From contig NZ_SNXY01000007.1 in assembly GCF_004362745.1 (NCBI RefSeq), positions 372,001 through 436,000 of the forward strand: a DNA stretch of 64,000 bases, in the 5' to 3' direction. This DNA is from Oharaeibacter diazotrophicus. Lineage in GTDB: Bacteria; Pseudomonadota; Alphaproteobacteria; Rhizobiales; Pleomorphomonadaceae. Shown here piece by piece: positions 8,564 to 18,506 of this stretch (position 1 is its first letter; every line of letters starts with the position of its first letter). A model generated the notes under the pieces. It worked only from the letters and a program-made list of their open reading frames with translations, was not told where the DNA came from and searched no databases. Both the position numbers and the translations under genes were made by a program.

Positions 8564-9268
8564 TCACTGGCCGCCCTCGGAGATCGAGCGCAGGTAGGCG
8601 ACGAGGTCGTAGCGCTGGCGCTCGCCGAGGCCGATCACCACGCTGGTGCCCATGCGGGCGCCGGGCACGAGCGCCTGCGGGTCGCGCAGCCAGGACACCA
8701 GCAGCGGGTAGTTCCAGGTCCGGCCCCAGTCGGTCAGCGCCTGCGAATAGGAAAAGGTCGTCAGCGAGGCCGCCTTGCGGCCGAACACGGCGAACAGCAG
8801 CGGCGCCGATCCCTGGCCGTTGGGCTGGTGGCAGCCCTGGCAGCGGCTCTCGAACAGCGTCCGGCCGCGCGTCCGGCTGCCGAAGCTGCGCAGCAGCACC
8901 TGCCGGCTCGCGGCGGCGCCCTTGCCGGCGACGGTCGGCGTGATCGCCAGATGGCCCGAGACCGTGCCGAGCCGGCGCGGCAGGGCGTTGTCGGCGGTCA
9001 GCGTCAGCGTGACGCCGGCGGGGGTCGCGGTGGCGGTGGTGCGGTCGATCGCGAGACCGTCCGGTAGGCCCGTCACCGCGAACGGGATCGATCCCTCGGT
9101 GCTCGTCACCTTGATCCGGATCCTGGCCGGCCGGAAGGTGGTGTCGTCGTAACGGTCGAAGGCGAAGGGGCCGGTCGTCACCACCAGCCGGCCCGACGCA
9201 GCGGCGGGCAGGGCGGCGAGGAGGGCGAGGAGCGTCGCCAGCGCGGCGAGGATGCGGTGGGGCGGCAA
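8564..9268 (-). CDS. Periplasmic c-type cytochrome
   Basis: Exported protein of 234 residues with an N-terminal signal peptide ending PAAASG. The first half is a beta-rich domain of unknown role (about residues 25-130). The second half is a class I cytochrome c with the haem motif C143-QGC-H147 and a likely axial Met in GARMGTSVV near residue 204. It would carry electrons in the periplasm; its partner is not visible nearby. The next gene on the same strand, trhA, ends 124 bases upstream of this start and is unrelated. Confidence 0.85.
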   Translation of the reverse strand: MPPHRILAALATLLALLAALPAAASGRLVVTTGPFAFDRYDDTTFRPARIRIKVTSTEGSIPFAVTGLPDGLAIDRTTATATPAGVTLTLTADNALPRRLGTVSGHLAITPTVAGKGAAASRQVLLRSFGSRTRGRTLFESRCQGCHQPNGQGSAPLLFAVFGRKAASLTTFSYSQALTDWGRTWNYPLLVSWLRDPQALVPGARMGTSVVIGLGERQRYDLVAYLRSISEGGQ

Positions 9269-9392
9269 GGGATCGTCTCCGGCGTGCGTGGCGTCGCCCC
9301 GCCATCCTGGGAGGCGGGGCTTGCCGAAGCGTATCCCGAATCCGTCGAATCGCGTAGAGCGCAGGGCGATCCGGACGGCGCTCCGCCGCGCG

Positions 9393-10058
9393 TCAGGCGC
9401 CCTGGGTCAGCACGAGGCAGTTGAACACCGCCGCGTAGTGCAGGCCGGCGCCGGCGACGACGAAGCCGTGCCAGATCGCGTTCTGGAAGCGCAATCTGTC
9501 CCAGACGTGGAAGATCACGCCGGCCGAGTAGACCAGCCCGCCGGCGAGCACCAGCGGCAGCGTGCCGGCGCCGAGCGCGGTCTCGAGCTCGGGCCATGCC
9601 GCGACGCCGCTCCAGCCGAGCGCGAGGTAGACCAGGATCGCCAGCCGCTCGAACCGGCCGGGGAAGGCGCACTTCAGGACCACGCCGGCGATCGCCGTCG
9701 CCCAGACGCCGGCGAACAGCCCGATCGCGAACGGGCTCTCGGGCAGGCGGGCCAGGAAGGGCGTGTAGGTCGCCGCGATCAGCACGAAGATCGCGGAGTG
9801 GTCGACCCGCCGCAGCACCCACTTCACCGGACCGCGCGGCCACATGTTGTAGACGAGCGACGCGGTGAGCGCCCCGACGAGGCCGAGCCCGTAGACCACG
9901 GCGACGACGACGTCGGCGCGGTGCTCGGTCGACGCGGTCGCCACCAGCAGCGCCACGACACCCACCACCGCGAGGGCGAGGCCGACCGCGTGGACGATCG
10001 CATCGGCGATGGTCTCGTGGCGGTCGTAGATCCGGACGAGCTCCGCGAAGCCGTTCAT
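9393..10058 (-). CDS. trhA: Hemolysin III / TrhA family membrane protein
   Basis: Seven-helix membrane protein of 221 residues of the PAQR/hemolysin III family. Family residues are visible in SLVYNMWP, the VDHSAIFVLIAATYTP helix and the final HGFVVAGAGLHYAAV, whose His together with the VDHS His and a Ser/Asp are proposed metal ligands. In other bacteria TrhA affects membrane lipid or energy balance. The start at 10058 is chosen because a GGAGGAGGAG ribosome binding site lies just upstream; the open frame further upstream lacks coding character. Confidence 0.85.
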   Translation of the reverse strand: MNGFAELVRIYDRHETIADAIVHAVGLALAVVGVVALLVATASTEHRADVVVAVVYGLGLVGALTASLVYNMWPRGPVKWVLRRVDHSAIFVLIAATYTPFLARLPESPFAIGLFAGVWATAIAGVVLKCAFPGRFERLAILVYLALGWSGVAAWPELETALGAGTLPLVLAGGLVYSAGVIFHVWDRLRFQNAIWHGFVVAGAGLHYAAVFNCLVLTQGA

Positions 10059-10522
10059 GGCGTCTCCTCCTCCGTGTCGGCGGCCGGCGTCCCGTTCCGG
10101 GACATGGGCATCATCGCCGCTGCCGGCGCGCGCTGTCCACCCCATGCCAAGCAGACGCCGTGCCGCACGCCGGGCGGGACCGGCTTGCGGGGAGCGATGC
10201 GGAAAGGGCCGGCGAGGGCTAGTCTCGCCAATATGTAAAGCTGGTAGTTGTTTAATGACGGACGTAAAATTCGAGTCGATCCGGTTCCGATTGGTCAAGT
10301 ATCAATTGTCTTAGCGTATCTTGAAGCAGATCTCGGGTCGGCCGGGGCCGTATCTCACGTCTCGACGTGCGCGGGGAAATACGCACGTCGGCCCGACGTC
10401 GGAACGGACGCGCGGGATCGGCGGCGCGGAGCCGTAAAATCCGTGGAATCCGGGCAACCGGATCGCAAGCGATCGGTGATCATTCGAAGTGAATGGCTCG
10501 CCGGGGCCTTCGGGAGAACGAC
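10059..10522. other. Divergent intergenic region, trhA and chemoreceptor
   Basis: About 460 bases without a convincing gene. The part around 10235-10320 is unusually AT-rich for this genome (AGTTGTTTAATGACG, TCAAGTATCAATTGTC) and probably holds the promoters for both directions. A hairpin with a perfect 9-bp stem (CGACGTGCG at 10363-10371 and CGCACGTCG at 10382-10390, 10-base loop) lies in the leader of the chemoreceptor gene; a regulatory role is only a guess. Confidence 0.5.
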
Positions 10523-12190
10523 GTGAAGATTCGTACGCGACTGATCGCCAGCCTCGCCCTGCTGGCCCTAGCGCTCGGCGTGGTCGCCTTCGAGGGCTGG
10601 CACGCCCTCGACGTCTCGAACGAGGGGACGCGCACGATCGTGGCGGACCGGGTCGTTCCGCTCGAGCAGCTGAAGACCGTGTCGGACAAGTACGCCGTCG
10701 ACATCGTCGACACCGCGCACAAGGTCCGCAGCGGCGCGCTGACCTTCGAGCAGGGCGGACAGGGCATCCGCCGGGCGCTGCTGCTGATCGAGCAGGACTG
10801 GGCCGCCTACGAGGCCACGACCATGACCGACGAGGAACGCGCGCTGGCGAAGGAAGCGCGCGCCGGCATGGACCGCGCCGCCGAGCCGATCGGGCGCCTG
10901 CTCGCGATCGTCGACGCGCGCGACGCCGCCGCGCTCGACGCCTTCGTGACGCGCGAGCTCTATCCCACCATCGACCCGATCGGCGGCCCGATCGGCAAGC
11001 TGGTCGACCTGCAGATCCGAGTCGCACGGGAGGAGTTCGCCCGGTCGGAGGCGACGACCGCGACGTCCAAATGGACGATGGCCGCGATCGGCACGGGCGC
11101 GCTCGCCGTGCTGGCCTGGGCGGTCCGCACCGTGCTCGCCGGCGTGTCGCGGCCGCTGTCGCGCATGGAGGACGCGATGCGGCGGCTCGCCCACGGCGAT
11201 CTCTCCGTCGAGGTGCCCCACGTCGGGCGTGCCGACGAGATCGGCGCGATGGCCGCGGCCGTCCAGGTGTTCCGCGACAACGGGTTGGAGCGCGCGCGGC
11301 TCGAGGCCGAGAGCGCGGCCGAGCGCGAGGCTCGCGAGCGCCGTGCCGCCCGGGTCGAGCGGATCATCGCCGCCTTCGACGCCGACGTCGGCACGATCCT
11401 GCGCACGGTGACGGCCGCCTCGTCGGAACTCGAGGCCACCGCCGGGGCGCTGTCGGCGACCGCGGAGGAGAGCGCCCGCAGCGCCACCGCCGTGGCGGCC
11501 GCCTCGGAGGAGGCCTCCACCAACGTCGAGACCGTCGCCGCCGCCTCGGAGGAACTCGCCGCCTCGATCGGCGAGATCACCGGCCAGGTGCAGTCGTCCG
11601 CCCGCGTCGCCGACGAGGCGATCGTCGCGGCTTCCGCCACCGAGGGCACCGTCCGCGGCCTCGTCGATTCGGCGGAGCGGATCGGCAACGTGCTGCAGCT
11701 GATCTCCGCGATCGCCGAGCAGACCAACCTGCTCGCCCTCAACGCCACGATCGAGGCCGCTCGCGCCGGGGAGGCAGGCCGCGGATTCGCGGTCGTCGCC
11801 GCCGAGGTCAAGGACCTCGCCGGCCAGACCGCCAAGGCCACCGGCGAGATCGGCGCGCAGATCCAGGAGATGCAGGCCGCCACGGGCCGCGTCGCCACCT
11901 CGATCCAGGCGATCGGCACGGTGATCCGCCGGATGTCGGACAACGCCGCGGCCATCGCCGCCGCCGTCGAGCAGCAGGGCTCCGCCACCAAGGAGATCGC
12001 CCGCAACGTCGCCCAGGCCTCGGCCGGTACCCAGCAGGTGACCGCCAACATCGCCGGCGTCACCGAGGCGGCGACCCACACCGGTGCCGGCGCGACCCAG
12101 GTGCTGTCGTCCTCGGGAGAACTCGCCCGCGGCGCCGAGACGCTGAAGGGCAAGGTCGACGGCTTCTTCGCCGAGATCCGCGCCGCCTGA
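10523..12190 (+). CDS. Methyl-accepting chemotaxis protein
   Basis: Membrane chemoreceptor of 555 residues. A first transmembrane helix follows immediately ([15 protein letters not shown]), then a periplasmic four-helix-bundle-like sensor, a second membrane helix (about residue 185), a HAMP domain ([23 protein letters not shown]) and the signalling domain. The hairpin tip [19 protein letters not shown] is clear. The GTG at 10523 is preferred because CGGGAG sits 6-7 bases upstream and the protein then begins MKIRTRL, a typical receptor N-terminus; an ATG at 10493 is the alternative. The ligand is unknown. No chemotaxis operon is adjacent. Confidence 0.9.
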   Translation: MKIRTRLIASLALLALALGVVAFEGWHALDVSNEGTRTIVADRVVPLEQLKTVSDKYAVDIVDTAHKVRSGALTFEQGGQGIRRALLLIEQDWAAYEATTMTDEERALAKEARAGMDRAAEPIGRLLAIVDARDAAALDAFVTRELYPTIDPIGGPIGKLVDLQIRVAREEFARSEATTATSKWTMAAIGTGALAVLAWAVRTVLAGVSRPLSRMEDAMRRLAHGDLSVEVPHVGRADEIGAMAAAVQVFRDNGLERARLEAESAAEREARERRAARVERIIAAFDADVGTILRTVTAASSELEATAGALSATAEESARSATAVAAASEEASTNVETVAAASEELAASIGEITGQVQSSARVADEAIVAASATEGTVRGLVDSAERIGNVLQLISAIAEQTNLLALNATIEAARAGEAGRGFAVVAAEVKDLAGQTAKATGEIGAQIQEMQAATGRVATSIQAIGTVIRRMSDNAAAIAAAVEQQGSATKEIARNVAQASAGTQQVTANIAGVTEAATHTGAGATQVLSSSGELARGAETLKGKVDGFFAEIRAA

Positions 12191-12205
12191 GGGGGCGCGA
12201 ACGAC

Positions 12206-12240
12206 CGGCCCCGGCCGCGGGAACACCGCGGCCGGGGCCG
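12206..12240. terminator. Bidirectional hairpin terminator
   Basis: A perfect 15-bp stem (12206-12220 with 12226-12240) and a GAACA loop lie between the convergent chemoreceptor and GMC dehydrogenase genes. No T-tract follows, which is common in very GC-rich genomes. Confidence 0.8.
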
Positions 12241-12270
12241 TCTCGTCTCGCCACCCGGCGGATTTCGTCG

Positions 12271-13839
12271 TCAGATCGATCCGGCGGCCATCTCGCGGGC
12301 GATGAAGTCGGCCTGCCGGATCGCCAGAGCGACGATCGTCAGGGTCGGGTTCTCGGCGCCGCCGGTGGTGAACTGGCTGCCGTCGGACACGAACAGGTTC
12401 TTGATGTCGTGCGTCCGGCCGTGCTTGTCCACCACGCCGTCGGACGCCTTCTCGCTCATCCGGTTGGTGCCGAGGTTGTGCGTCGACGGATAGGGCGGCG
12501 TCGGGAAGGTGCGCACCGCGCCGACGGCGCGGTAGAGCTCCTGGCCGCGTTCGTAGGCGTGGTTGCGCATGGCGACGTCGTTGGGATGGTCGTCGAAGTT
12601 GACGTTGGCGACCGGCACGCCCCACTTGTCCTTGGCGTCGGACAAGGTGATCCGGTTGCCCTCCTGCGGCATGTCCTCGCCGACCAGCCACATACCGGCC
12701 ATGTTGGAGTAGCCGTCGAGCGCCGAGGTGAACTCGCGGCCCCAGGCGCCGGGATCGAGGAAGGCGGCCATGAACGGGATGCCGAGCGACAGCGTCTCCA
12801 TCTCGTAGCCGCCGACGAAGCCGCGGCTCGGGTCGTGCCGGGCCTCGTCGCGGACGATGCCGGCCATGGTGGTGCCGCGGTACATGTGAACCGGCTTCTC
12901 GAACACGGCGTAGACCGACCCGGTCATGTGGCGCATGTAGTTGCGCCCGACCTGGCCGGAGGAGTTGGCGAGGCCGTCCTTGAACATGTTGGAGGCCGAG
13001 TTCAGCAGCAGTCGCGGGCTCTCGATCGAGTTGCCCGCGACGCAGACGATCCGCGCCTTCTGCCGCTGCTCCTTGCCGTCCTTGTCCATGTAGACGACGC
13101 CGGTGACCTTGCCGGACGCGTCGTGCTCGATGCGGGTGACGTGGCTCTGCGGCCGCACCTCCATCTTGCCGGTTGCCTCGCCCTTGGGGATCTCGGTGTA
13201 GAGCGTCGACCACTTGGCGCCCCACTTGCAGCCCTGGAAGCAGAAGCCGGTCTGGTGGCACTTGTTGCGGCCGTCGCGCTCCACCGAATTGATCGCCATG
13301 TGGCCGGTGTTGCATTCCTTGTAGCCGAGCTTGTCGGCGCCGGCCTTCAGGATCTTGAAGTTGTTGTTGCCGGGCAGGCCGGGCAGGTCGTTGGTGCGCG
13401 TCACGCCCATCTTCGCCTCGGCCTTTTCGTACCAGGGCTCGAGGTCCTTCAGCGTGATCGGCCAGTCGAGGAGGTTGGCGCCCTCGACCTTGCCGTAGGT
13501 GGTCAGAGTCCTGAACTCGTGCTCCTGGAAGCGCAGCGAGGCGCCGGCCCAGTGCGTCGTCGAGCCGCCGACCGACTTGACGATCCACGCCGGCAGGTTC
13601 GGGAAGTTCTCGTGGACGCGCCAGCTGCCGGAGGTGGTGCGCACGTCGGTCCAGGCGAGCTGCGAGAAGCTCGCCCACTCGTCGTTGACGAAGTCGTCGT
13701 ACTCGTGCCGGGCGCCGGCCTCCAGCACCACGACGTCGATGCCCTTCTGCGCCAGTTCGTTGCCGAGCGTGCCGCCGCCCGCGCCGGAACCGATGATGAC
13801 GACGACGCCGTCGTCGTCGAGATCGTAGGGAGCTGCCAT
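12271..13839 (-). CDS. GMC family oxidoreductase (membrane dehydrogenase large subunit type)
   Basis: Flavoprotein dehydrogenase of 522 residues of the glucose-methanol-choline family, resembling the large subunit of gluconate 2-dehydrogenase type complexes. The FAD-binding motif GSGAGGG is near residue 17. The C-terminal active-site region contains STHNLGTNRMS, and the FAD-contacting NPTLTIVALA closes the fold. It has no signal peptide of its own. The next gene in the same direction, 60 bases upstream, is a Tat-type small subunit that would carry it across the membrane as a pair. The polyol or sugar-acid substrate is not evident, and no cytochrome subunit is adjacent. Confidence 0.88.
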   Translation of the reverse strand: MAAPYDLDDDGVVVIIGSGAGGGTLGNELAQKGIDVVVLEAGARHEYDDFVNDEWASFSQLAWTDVRTTSGSWRVHENFPNLPAWIVKSVGGSTTHWAGASLRFQEHEFRTLTTYGKVEGANLLDWPITLKDLEPWYEKAEAKMGVTRTNDLPGLPGNNNFKILKAGADKLGYKECNTGHMAINSVERDGRNKCHQTGFCFQGCKWGAKWSTLYTEIPKGEATGKMEVRPQSHVTRIEHDASGKVTGVVYMDKDGKEQRQKARIVCVAGNSIESPRLLLNSASNMFKDGLANSSGQVGRNYMRHMTGSVYAVFEKPVHMYRGTTMAGIVRDEARHDPSRGFVGGYEMETLSLGIPFMAAFLDPGAWGREFTSALDGYSNMAGMWLVGEDMPQEGNRITLSDAKDKWGVPVANVNFDDHPNDVAMRNHAYERGQELYRAVGAVRTFPTPPYPSTHNLGTNRMSEKASDGVVDKHGRTHDIKNLFVSDGSQFTTGGAENPTLTIVALAIRQADFIAREMAAGSI

Positions 13840-13899
13840 GATCGTGTTCTCTGAATCGATTGAAATTTCGAGGGGACGAGGTCGTCGCGCGGACGGGCG

Positions 13900-14472
13900 T
13901 CAGAGCCAGTCGATGTCGTCGAAGCCGCGTTCGAGATAGCCGCCCTTGGAATAGGATTCGCCCTCGTAGCCGAAGATCGGCCAGACGTCCTGCTGGTTGT
14001 AGAGGCTGACCACGAGGTCGGAGCGGACCGCCTGGAAGAAGGCGCCGTCCTCGATCTTGCGCAGCAGCGCGACGCGCTCGGCCTCCCAGCCGAGGCCGAC
14101 GTAGCCGTTCGGACCGGCGGCCTCGTCGAGCCCGGCGACGCCCTCCTCGATCAGGGAGCGGTGCGCCGAATCGGCGCCGGCCTTGTCGTCGTGGCCCTTG
14201 ACCGCGATGGCGTAGAAGCGGTCGGCGATGCGGTCGTGCGGGTAGATGTCGCGCGCGAGCTGGATCAGCGTGCGCATGGTCTCCGGCTTCAGCGCCTTGA
14301 CCTCGACGGCCCAGGCCTCGCCGGCGTTGAGCAGCGCGTTGCCGGCGACGACGGTGATCGCGGCGGCGAGGCTGAGCTCGGACGAGCGGCGCAGGAACAG
14401 GCGCCGGCTGATCGGCCGCCGCGCCGGTCCGTGGCCGTGGGGCTCGTCGTGGTGGTGGTGATGGTGGTCCAT
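13900..14472 (-). CDS. Gluconate 2-dehydrogenase subunit 3 family protein with His-rich N-terminus
   Basis: Small subunit of 190 residues, recognised as subunit 3 of GMC-type membrane dehydrogenases. A twin-arginine signal is visible (SRRLFLRRS followed by AAAITVVAGNALL). In this family the subunit is thought to mediate export of the flavin subunit encoded just downstream. The extreme N-terminus is odd: Met-Asp followed by six consecutive His and then DEPHGHG, before the Tat motif. This is a natural hexahistidine run of unknown purpose, perhaps metal binding. The gene pair forms a two-gene operon with the GMC dehydrogenase, with 60 bases between them. Confidence 0.85.
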   Translation of the reverse strand: MDHHHHHHDEPHGHGPARRPISRRLFLRRSSELSLAAAITVVAGNALLNAGEAWAVEVKALKPETMRTLIQLARDIYPHDRIADRFYAIAVKGHDDKAGADSAHRSLIEEGVAGLDEAAGPNGYVGLGWEAERVALLRKIEDGAFFQAVRSDLVVSLYNQQDVWPIFGYEGESYSKGGYLERGFDDIDWL

Positions 14473-14538
14473 GGGGTCTCCTCCCGGGCGCCGGCTGCTT
14501 CGGCCGGTTCGCCTCGATTGTGCCGAACGGCCGTCCGG

Positions 14539-14934
14539 TCAGCGGAACCGGCCGAGCTTCTGCAGGACTTCGATCTTGTAGCCGTCGGGGTCCTCGACGA
14601 AGAAGAAGCGGGCGATCAGGCCGGCCTCGGTCTTGAACTCGACGATCTTGCGGGGGTTGAAGCCGGCGTCGGTGAAGCGGGCGTGCTCGCCGTCGAGGTC
14701 GTCGACGACGAAGGCGACGTGGCCGTAGCCGGTGCCGAGGTCGTAGGGCTCGGTGCGGCCCTTGTTCACGGTCAGCTCGACCTCGAAGGGCGCTTCCGCG
14801 TTGCTCATGTAGATCAGCGTGAAATCGGGGAAGTCGAGGCGGTCGGCGACCGCCAGCCCGAACGCACGCGCATAGAAGTCCACCGACCGCGCCTCGTCGA
14901 GGACGCGGATCATCATGTGTATCGCCTTGGCCAT
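14539..14934 (-). CDS. VOC family protein, glyoxalase I-like
   Basis: Protein of 131 residues with the two beta-alpha-beta-beta-beta modules of the vicinal oxygen chelate fold. It matches the lactoylglutathione lyase type: HMMIRVLDEARSVDFYARAFGL at the start, the strand GYGHVAFVVDD in the middle and FFFVEDPDGYKIEV at the end, with metal ligands expected at H6, E56, H75 or nearby and the final Glu. It would detoxify methylglyoxal via glutathione or act on a related substrate. The start at 14934 is chosen over a longer frame because GAGGCGGG lies directly upstream and it gives the usual family N-terminus. Confidence 0.8.
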   Translation of the reverse strand: MAKAIHMMIRVLDEARSVDFYARAFGLAVADRLDFPDFTLIYMSNAEAPFEVELTVNKGRTEPYDLGTGYGHVAFVVDDLDGEHARFTDAGFNPRKIVEFKTEAGLIARFFFVEDPDGYKIEVLQKLGRFR

Positions 14935-15068
14935 CCCGCCTCCGTCGGTCTCGGTCCGCCGTCGTTCCCCGGTTCGGAAACGTCGACGCAAAGGAGATTA
15001 CGGAGCCGCCGCGCGGTGTAGGTGTTAACCCGATACCACGGCGCGCCAACGCGGGCGCGGGGGCACGG

Positions 15069-15374
15069 TCAGGCCGCGGCCCGGTCGGCCTCGTCGCGGG
15101 CGGGGGTCACAAGACCGCGCTCGAGCGCCAGCAGGCAGATGCAGCGCAGGTGCGAGGTGAAGTTCTGCGCCTCGCCGCGCAGCGCCAGCACCTCGCTGTG
15201 CAGCGTCGAGATGAAGCGCGGCACCGAGGAGAAGCCCTGCTGCTCGGCGACCAGCGCGAGGATGTCCCAGAACACCTTCTCGAGCCGGATGCTGGTGCTC
15301 TGGCCGTTGAGGCGAATCGACCGCGTCTCCGACGCGTAGCTCTCGGGCGGTTGGTTGGCGAAGAAATGGCACAT
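15069..15374 (-). CDS. Ribbon-helix-helix domain protein
   Basis: Protein of 101 residues with a ribbon-helix-helix-like domain: the beta strand TRSIRLNGQSTSIRLE followed by helices around FWDILALVAEQQGFSSVPRFISTLHSEV. Proteobacterial proteins of this type are predicted DNA-binding proteins and some carry an associated C-terminal helix. The start at 15374 gives MCHFFAN, a common opening for the family. Targets are unknown. It stands alone between a glyoxalase-like gene and a chemoreceptor gene. Confidence 0.7.
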   Translation of the reverse strand: MCHFFANQPPESYASETRSIRLNGQSTSIRLEKVFWDILALVAEQQGFSSVPRFISTLHSEVLALRGEAQNFTSHLRCICLLALERGLVTPARDEADRAAA

Positions 15375-15561
15375 GCCGTCCTCCCTGGACCATCGGCGCG
15401 ACCGGCGGATCCGTCTCCCTCGAAGGGGCTCTTGGCGGCGGGATCCTTCCGGCGCGAAAGGGGAGGATAGGGCGGGACGGCCGTCCACTCCATGCTTCTT
15501 TGGAGGATTTCCAACCTGCGACGACGACGTCGCCGACGGCTCGCGCCGCGGCGGCCTTGGC

Positions 15562-17928
15562 TCACGCCGCGGCGACGTCGTGGAGGAAGCGGTGGATCGC
15601 GGCCTCGAGCTCCTCGGCGGTGGCCGCCATCTCGCCGCCGGCGTCCATCACGGTGCCGGCCATGGCGCTGGTCTCGGCGACGGCGTCGCCGAGACCGCCG
15701 ACGTCGTCGGCGACGCTGCGCGAGTTGGAGGCGACCTGCTGCACCGTCGAGGAGATCGCCGCGGTGGCCGCCCCCTGTTGCTCGACGGCGGCGGCGACAC
15801 CGGCGGTGTGGGCGCCGATCTCGTCCATGGTCGAGACGATGCCTGCGATGGCGTCGACCGAGGCGATCGTCGCCGCCTGGATCGCCGCGATCTGGCGCGA
15901 GATCTCCTCGGTGGCGTCGGCGGTCTGCTTGGCGAGGCCCTTGACCTCGCCGGCGACAACCGCGAAGCCCTTGCCGGCCTCGCCGGCCCGGGCCGCCTCG
16001 ATGGTGGCGTTGAGCGCCAGCAGGTTGGTCTGGTCGGCGACCGCCTTGATCATCCGCACCACGTCGCCGATCCGGGTCGCCATGCCGGAGAGGCCCTGGA
16101 TCTCGCCGTTGGTGCGGTGGGCCCGGCCGAGCGCGTCGTCGACGACCGACTTGGTCCGCGTCACCTGACCCGCGATCTCGGCGATCGAGGCCGACAGCTG
16201 TTCCGCCGCCGCCGCGACGGCCTGGACGCCGTGGGCGGCCTGCTCGGTCGCCGAGGTCGCCGACGTGGCGCGTTCCTTCGAGCTCTCGGCGATGCCGTCG
16301 AGCGAGCGGGCGGTGGTGCGCAGCGCCTCGCCGGAGGTCGTCACCGCGGTGACCAAAGAGGTCGCGCGGTCCTCGAAGCCGGCGATCAGCGCTTCGAGCT
16401 TGGCGTTGTGGGCCTCGCGGGCGGCCTGTTCGGCGGCGGCCGCGGCCTCGAGGCGCCGGCGTTCGACCGCGTTGTCGCGGAACACCGCGACGGCCCGGCT
16501 CATGCCGCCGATCTCGTCGCGGCGGGTGGCGTCGTCGACGGTGACCGAGACGTCGCCCTCGGCGAGGCGGCCCATGGCCGCGGTGAGGCGGGCGATCGGG
16601 CGGCGGATCAGCAGGATCAGGCCGAAGCCGACCAGTGCCGACAGCACCACGGCGACCGCGAGGGCGCCGGTGATGGTCGCCGTCGCGGCGCGCTCGTCGG
16701 CTCCGGCGGCGGTGTCCTGCGCGTGCACGATGCCGTTCATCGCCTCGCTGGCGGCGCCGAGCCCGGCGTCGATGGCCTCGACGCCCTGGCGGAACGCGGC
16801 GTGCGCGACCGCCACCGCCTTCACCTGGTCGCGGAAGCTCGCGTAGATCGGCTGCATCGCCGCGTCGAAGCCGGCGAGGCCCTCGATGGCGCCGCCGTCG
16901 TTGGCGATCTGCTTGGAGGTGGCGGTGACGAGACCGAGCTGGGTGACGACGTTGCCGACCGCCTTGTCGGAGATCGCGCCCTGGAAGCGCGACACCTCGA
17001 CCTCGAGCTTCTGCGTCATCGCCGCATAGCGGATCGCGTTCTTGTTCGACGCCGAGGCCGCGACCGCGCGCACCGCGACGTCGGTGAAGCCCCGGCTCGC
17101 CTTCTCAGACGCGGCGGAGGCGACGTAGACGAGCTGCATCGCGACGGCGCGGACGGCGGCGGCGGCCGGCTTCACCGCCTCGCGCGGTCCGCGGCCCTCG
17201 ACCGCGGCCGTTGCGGCCTCGCGCATCGCCGTGACGGCCGCCTTGACGTCGTCCATCGTATGCGGCGCGCCCTTCGGTACGGCGGTCGCGCCGCGCCGCA
17301 TCGCCTTGGCGACGTCGACCGCGAGCACGGTGGCGTCCTCGGGCGACGCGGGCGCGGCGAAGCGGGCGTCGACGGCGTCGACGTGGACCAGCACCTCCTG
17401 GAGGGCGCCGAGCAGGCGCGAGGAATCCTTGACGACCTGACGCAGCGCGTTCTCTTCGGCGGTGACGGCCTTCAGCGTCTTGGTCGAGATGTCCTCGAGC
17501 TTCAGGCTCTGCCCCTGCATCTGCTTCAGCCCGTCGAGCACGGCCGTCTCGGCGGTCACCTGACGGTCGTGCGCGGCGGCCGCGGCATCCAGGCTCTCCG
17601 ACATGGCGGCGAGCGACGCGGCGACGCGGGCACCTTCCGGCGAGGAGGCGTCGACGGCGGCGGCGAGGGTGGCGACGTCGGCGCGGATCGCCGTGGCGAG
17701 GGCGGGATCGCCACTGCCGGCATAGGCCTGGGCCTTGGAGGTCAGTTCCTGCAACGATCGCATCGCGGTCGCGACGCCCGCGCTCTGTTCCATGCGCGCC
17801 CGCAGCGCCGAGGTCGCCAGGATGCCGGCGCCACCGACGGCCGCGGTGATGGCGAGGACGACGCCGAAACCGAACACGATCTTGGCGCTGATCGAGGCGT
17901 TGGCCAGACGTCTGCCGATGAAGGTCAC
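15562..17928 (-). CDS. Methyl-accepting chemotaxis protein with large sensor
   Basis: Chemoreceptor of 788 residues. A first membrane helix ([21 protein letters not shown]) is followed by a long, alanine-rich helical periplasmic region of nearly 400 residues, a second membrane helix ([21 protein letters not shown]), a HAMP domain ([20 protein letters not shown]) and the signalling domain with [19 protein letters not shown]. The sensor is about twice the usual size and may consist of two helical bundle modules. The GTG at 17928 is chosen because GGAGAG sits 6 bases upstream. It is transcribed away from the sugar ABC transporter operon, so a shared ligand is possible but unproven. Confidence 0.88.
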   Translation of the reverse strand: MTFIGRRLANASISAKIVFGFGVVLAITAAVGGAGILATSALRARMEQSAGVATAMRSLQELTSKAQAYAGSGDPALATAIRADVATLAAAVDASSPEGARVAASLAAMSESLDAAAAAHDRQVTAETAVLDGLKQMQGQSLKLEDISTKTLKAVTAEENALRQVVKDSSRLLGALQEVLVHVDAVDARFAAPASPEDATVLAVDVAKAMRRGATAVPKGAPHTMDDVKAAVTAMREAATAAVEGRGPREAVKPAAAAVRAVAMQLVYVASAASEKASRGFTDVAVRAVAASASNKNAIRYAAMTQKLEVEVSRFQGAISDKAVGNVVTQLGLVTATSKQIANDGGAIEGLAGFDAAMQPIYASFRDQVKAVAVAHAAFRQGVEAIDAGLGAASEAMNGIVHAQDTAAGADERAATATITGALAVAVVLSALVGFGLILLIRRPIARLTAAMGRLAEGDVSVTVDDATRRDEIGGMSRAVAVFRDNAVERRRLEAAAAAEQAAREAHNAKLEALIAGFEDRATSLVTAVTTSGEALRTTARSLDGIAESSKERATSATSATEQAAHGVQAVAAAAEQLSASIAEIAGQVTRTKSVVDDALGRAHRTNGEIQGLSGMATRIGDVVRMIKAVADQTNLLALNATIEAARAGEAGKGFAVVAGEVKGLAKQTADATEEISRQIAAIQAATIASVDAIAGIVSTMDEIGAHTAGVAAAVEQQGAATAAISSTVQQVASNSRSVADDVGGLGDAVAETSAMAGTVMDAGGEMAATAEELEAAIHRFLHDVAAA

Positions 17929-18506
17929 GACTTGCTCTCCGCTGGTGTCCTTGCCACGGCAAACTAGTCGTCCATTCAAAAACGAACGGTTAACGTTGGA
18001 ATTCCGTAACGATGGGGACAAGTTCCCGCGGCGATCGAAGCGGCGCGGCCAAGGTGGATCGCGGGGTCGTCGTTCGTTCGGCTCGGGCCTCTACCTCGGC
18101 ACGACGCTCGAGATCGGCACGACGACCATCCCAATGGTGACCTCGACGGAGGATCCGGCGGGAAGAGAGTGGAGAATCGTGCAAAATACCGATCGTTGTA
18201 GAACAAACCGCAGACAGGTCCGACGGCTGTCCCGTATCGGGTCTACCGTGGCGCCGTGGGCGAGCCGGCCGTCGCGGCGTGTGCCGTGGAGCGGAGCGCG
18301 CCATGGTTCGGTAATGATGGGATCTCGTCAGGATCGGGCGGAAAAAACCGAGGCCGACGGCGGCGATCCTCTAGGCACCCCCGCGGTTCTCGGACATGAT
18401 GCGCCGGCCGGGTCGGAGGACCCGGAGCAATAACAAGGCGCTGCCGTGGAGGAGACGGCCGTGCCGCGCCGTTCTCGCGAAGGGCGGTCGTCAGGGAGGA
18501 AGATCG
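17929..18506. other. Divergent intergenic region, chemoreceptor and sugar ABC operon
   Basis: About 580 bases without a credible gene. Near 17985-17997 a near-palindrome AACGGTTAACGTT lies 57 bases before the chemoreceptor start and could be an operator. TCGGCACGACG is repeated at about 18095 and 18114. The sequence around 18178-18215 is AT-richer and may contain the promoter of the transporter operon. No sugar-responsive regulator gene is next to it. Confidence 0.45.

Noticed and set aside
10568-15049. Very long open frames antisense to the chemoreceptor and GMC genes (up to about 1500 codons)
   Set aside because: They are stop-poor shadows caused by high GC; their translations are Arg/Ala/Pro-rich and match no fold, while the opposite frames encode clear families.
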